From assembly GCF_007993795.1 (NCBI RefSeq), contig NZ_CP042476.1, positions 2,542,001-2,606,000 on the forward strand: a stretch of 64,000 nt of DNA. The letters are read 5' to 3'. Positions 61,617 to 64,000 of the stretch are shown one piece after another (position 1 is the stretch's first letter; each line of letters begins with the position of its first letter). The notes under the pieces were generated by a model that ran no database searches, had not been told where the DNA came from, and saw only the letters and a program-made list of their open reading frames with translations. The translations under genes and the position numbers were made by a program. This DNA is from Antarcticibacterium arcticum. GTDB taxonomy: Bacteria > Bacteroidota > Bacteroidia > Flavobacteriales > Flavobacteriaceae.

Positions 61617-62993
61617 TTATAAAATTCCTTTTTTGGGAAATGTCTTCACCGCAGCAGGTTTAAGTTTTAATCTTATTTCCTTATTTAAAAACCAGGCTGT
61701 TACCAGGGTTGAAAGCACATCGGCTAAAGGAAATGAAACCCAAACGCCAATCTCCCCCAGGTATTGGGGCAAAATTAAAACCAGGGGAATAAAAATAAAA
61801 CCTTGTCTAGATAGTGTTAATAACAGTGCAGGTACCGCCCGACCTATAGCCTGAAAATATGCAGAGCCAATTAACTGTACCGCAATTACTGGAGTTGCAG
61901 CAAAAACCCACCTCATTGCAGAAGGGGTTTCGGCAATAACCTTTTGATTGGTGGTGAATACCATGACAATCTCTTCAGCAAAAATTTGAATTCCTGCAAA
62001 GACCAGAAGTGCCAGAGCACTTGCATAGATAACCGCCCTGTTGATACTTTTTCTTACCCGCTGCCAGTTTTGTGCTCCGTAGTTAAATCCCGCTATTGGC
62101 AAGAATCCCTGGGTCATTCCAAAAACAGGGAAAAGAGCGAACATAAGCATTCTTCCAATTATCGCATATACGGTAACCGAATCTTCTCCTCCCAGGTCAA
62201 AAAGGATATTATTCATCAATAAATAAGTAATACTTACAACAGCCTGACGTGCAAGTGTTACAAATCCCAGGGATGATATTTCCTTTAAAATTGGCCATTT
62301 AAATTCAAAATGTCCCAGGTTAATAGAGAGCTCAGATCTTGTGAGAAAGAACCACAACACATAGGAGAAGGAAAAAATGAAAGAAATGGTAGTGGCCCAG
62401 GCCGCACCCTGTATTCCCATGTCCATTACATTTATGAACAAATAATCCAGAAAAAGGTTAGTCACTGAAGGAATAATCATTGCCACCATGGCAAATTTGG
62501 GTTTCCCCTCTGCCCTTATTACAGTATTTCCCATCATAGAAAGTGCGAGAAAGGGCACACCGTATAAAACAATCGTGTAGTAGATCTTTGCAGGATCAAA
62601 AATATCCCCCTTGCCTCCAAATGTTGGGATTAGGGAATCTACATAGATTAACCCCAGGGTTACCATGGTAACGGTGAGAAGAATGGTAAGGGTGATCTGA
62701 TTACCAAAAGTCCTGCGGGCCTTTTCTTTATCATCTCCCCCCAGAGCCCTTGAAATAACTGAAGATCCTCCAATTCCTATTGCCATTCCCAGGGCGGCAA
62801 TAAAAAAAGAAATAGGCAAAACAACATTAATTGCCGCAATGGCAATGGAGCCAATCCAGTTACCCACAAAAATAGTGTCCACTAAAATATTCAGGGACAT
62901 TACCAGAATCCCAATAGACGCAGGAACAGCCTGTTTTATAAGTAGTTTCCCAACAGGTTCGCTTCCTAAAGCTGCAGCGTCAAGCCGGGCCAT
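61617..62993 (-). CDS. MATE family efflux transporter
   Basis: This 458-residue protein with about twelve helices exports drugs or metabolites with cation exchange. FVGNWIGSIAIAAINVVLPISFFIAALGMAIGIGGSSVISRALG (about 42-85) is a MATE hallmark. FGMTQGFLPIAGFNYGAQNWQRVRKSI (about 287-313) is the second half's equivalent. Its start codon overlaps the hemH stop by one base (TAATG), so the two are coupled. Substrate unknown; a porphyrin or drug is possible but unsupported. Confidence 0.93.
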   Translation of the reverse strand: MARLDAAALGSEPVGKLLIKQAVPASIGILVMSLNILVDTIFVGNWIGSIAIAAINVVLPISFFIAALGMAIGIGGSSVISRALGGDDKEKARRTFGNQITLTILLTVTMVTLGLIYVDSLIPTFGGKGDIFDPAKIYYTIVLYGVPFLALSMMGNTVIRAEGKPKFAMVAMIIPSVTNLFLDYLFINVMDMGIQGAAWATTISFIFSFSYVLWFFLTRSELSINLGHFEFKWPILKEISSLGFVTLARQAVVSITYLLMNNILFDLGGEDSVTVYAIIGRMLMFALFPVFGMTQGFLPIAGFNYGAQNWQRVRKSINRAVIYASALALLVFAGIQIFAEEIVMVFTTNQKVIAETPSAMRWVFAATPVIAVQLIGSAYFQAIGRAVPALLLTLSRQGFIFIPLVLILPQYLGEIGVWVSFPLADVLSTLVTAWFLNKEIRLKLKPAAVKTFPKKGIL

Positions 62994-64000
62994 TATGCCT
63001 CAACCGGGTTTGAATGTGCCCACTCATCAATCCATCTGGAAAGCACTTTTACCCAGTCATCCCTGTCATTTAAACAAGGGACTACAGTAAAATCCTTACC
63101 GCCCACTTCGTGAAAGATCTCCTCTCCTTCCATTGCTATTTCCTCAAGGGTTTCGAGGCAGTCGCTCACAAAGGCAGGGGTGACAATGGCAAGTTTTTTC
63201 ATTCCCTGTTTTCCAAACCGTTCAATTGTACGGTCTGTGTAGGGTTGCAACCAGGGATCGAAACCAAGACGGGATTGGAAGGATACGCTATAGGTATTTT
63301 CTTTGAGATCCAGATATTCGGCCACCAACCTGGTAGTTTCAAAACATTGGTGCCTGTAGCAGAACTGATGCGCCGGCGAAGGTGTTACACAACACGACCC
63401 GTCAATCTTACAATGGGATTTGGTGATATCGCTTTTTCTAATATGTCTTTCAGGTACCCCGTGGTATGAAAAAAGCAGGTGTTGAAAATCAACGCCTTTA
63501 AGTCTTTCTGAAATACTTGTAGCCAGAGTCCTTATATAATCCGGGTGATTGTAAAATGCAGGAACTGATGTGAAGGTCATTTCAGGGAAAAACTCCTTCC
63601 GAAGCTCTTCAGCAAGCACCAGAATAGTTTCAGTGGTTGCCATTGCAAACTGGGGGTAAAGCGGAAATATCAATACCTCATCTACACCCATATCCTGCAG
63701 CTGCTGAAGTCCCGATTTTATATTGGGTTTCCCGTAACGCATGGCCAAAACTATGGGAATGGAAGTATGCTCATCAATCTTGTCACGCAGTCTTTCAGAA
63801 AGCACGATCAAGGGCGACCCCTCTTCCCACCATATTTTTTGATAAGCTTCAGCCGATTTTTTGGGGCGGGTATTTAATATGATCCCTTTTACCAAAATAT
63901 TACGGGCCCAAAGAGGTACATCTATTACCCTCTCATCCATTAAAAACTCCCCTAAATATCTTTTTACATCCCTGGGGTCGGTACTATCCGGTGACCCAAG
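62993..64000 (-). CDS. hemH: Ferrochelatase, 5' end missing
   Basis: Ferrochelatase inserts iron into protoporphyrin IX to form haem. The frame stays open to the right edge; the residues before MDERVIDVPLWARN read LGSPDSTDPRDVKRYLGEFL, the normal HemH N-terminus. About 335 residues are visible and only the first few codons are outside. FSYHGVPERHIRKSD (about 180-194, catalytic His) and VSFQSRLGFDPWLQPYT (about 247-263) are diagnostic, as is the C-terminal block PAFVSDCLETLEEI (catalytic Glu). It is coupled to the MATE gene. Confidence 0.96.
   Translation of the reverse strand, partial: LGSPDSTDPRDVKRYLGEFLMDERVIDVPLWARNILVKGIILNTRPKKSAEAYQKIWWEEGSPLIVLSERLRDKIDEHTSIPIVLAMRYGKPNIKSGLQQLQDMGVDEVLIFPLYPQFAMATTETILVLAEELRKEFFPEMTFTSVPAFYNHPDYIRTLATSISERLKGVDFQHLLFSYHGVPERHIRKSDITKSHCKIDGSCCVTPSPAHQFCYRHQCFETTRLVAEYLDLKENTYSVSFQSRLGFDPWLQPYTDRTIERFGKQGMKKLAIVTPAFVSDCLETLEEIAMEGEEIFHEVGGKDFTVVPCLNDRDDWVKVLSRWIDEWAHSNPVEA

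Noticed and set aside
1..64000. tRNA or rRNA genes, CRISPR arrays, integrases, IS elements
   Set aside because: Gaps between genes are all below 300 bp and none shows cloverleaf, array or transposase features.

Overview
The window looks like chromosomal core sequence from a marine or soil Flavobacteriaceae (Bacteroidota), of the Gramella/Christiangramia, Salegentibacter or Zunongwangia kind. I infer this from gene content and signals, not from any database search. The evidence is: several DUF families typical of the phylum (DUF4270, DUF2480, DUF3078, DUF5689); a type IX secretion sorting tail; a SusC-like TonB receptor with a carboxypeptidase-regulatory-like N-terminus; atpD-atpC standing apart from the other ATP synthase genes; a CAB-type succinate dehydrogenase; no Shine-Dalgarno boxes; and promoter -7 elements of the form TAnnTTTG. 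I see no tRNA, rRNA, CRISPR array, integrase, IS element or phage gene.

Layout. 1-4016 (-): mrpA-mrpB-mrpC-mrpD cation/proton antiporter, with mrpD running off the left edge. 4304-6191 (-): atpD-atpC. 6474-10702 (-): a GT5-like half glycogen synthase, a DUF4270 lipoprotein and glmS. 10805-12985 (+): panC-panD and a flippase-like membrane protein. 13022-16742 (+): an esterase-fold protein, radA and an M23 peptidase. 16750-24367 (-): aldo/keto reductase, OmpA-like lipoprotein, exonuclease III, a large frameshifted T9SS-secreted protein and glyS. 24433-30246 (mixed): a coiled-coil membrane protein, comF, an Ig-like lipoprotein, omega-amidase, a YagU-like protein and methionine/glutamine aminotransferase. 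30328-33864 (-): sdhC-sdhA-sdhB. 34137-36784 (+): cbpA-cbpM and an aminopeptidase P. 36849-40291 (mixed): brnQ, an alpha/beta hydrolase, a small Cys-pair protein and thiL. 40510-49281 (+): a long suf operon for Fe-S cluster assembly (sufA-like, sufB, sufC, sufD, sufS, sufE, sufT-like). It carries an inserted four-helix-bundle gene, two small lipoproteins and two DUF proteins, and ends at a strong terminator. 49414-51955: hflX and two small secreted proteins. 52034-57513: a DUF5689 lipoprotein and TonB receptor divergent from a secreted nuclease/phosphatase. 57510-64000 (-): PA0069-type radical SAM protein, enoyl-CoA hydratase, an NtrY-like histidine kinase, hemJ, a MATE transporter and hemH, which runs off the right edge.

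Most genes serve energy metabolism, cofactor supply (pantothenate, thiamine, heme, Fe-S), envelope precursors and quality control. Observations that merit follow-up are: single-base frameshifts in sufS and the T9SS protein, both at G/C homopolymers; a 23S-IVP-type four-helix gene inside the suf operon, flanked by an imperfect inverted repeat; a REP-like palindrome family placed inside the atpD-atpC and sdhA-sdhB operons; a receptor/lipoprotein/nuclease locus suggestive of extracellular nucleic-acid or phosphate scavenging; a half glycogen synthase; an esterase-fold protein with Asp at the nucleophile position; and three genes whose -7 element sits only 4-5 nt before the ATG. I found no gene cluster that I would call a wholly new system.
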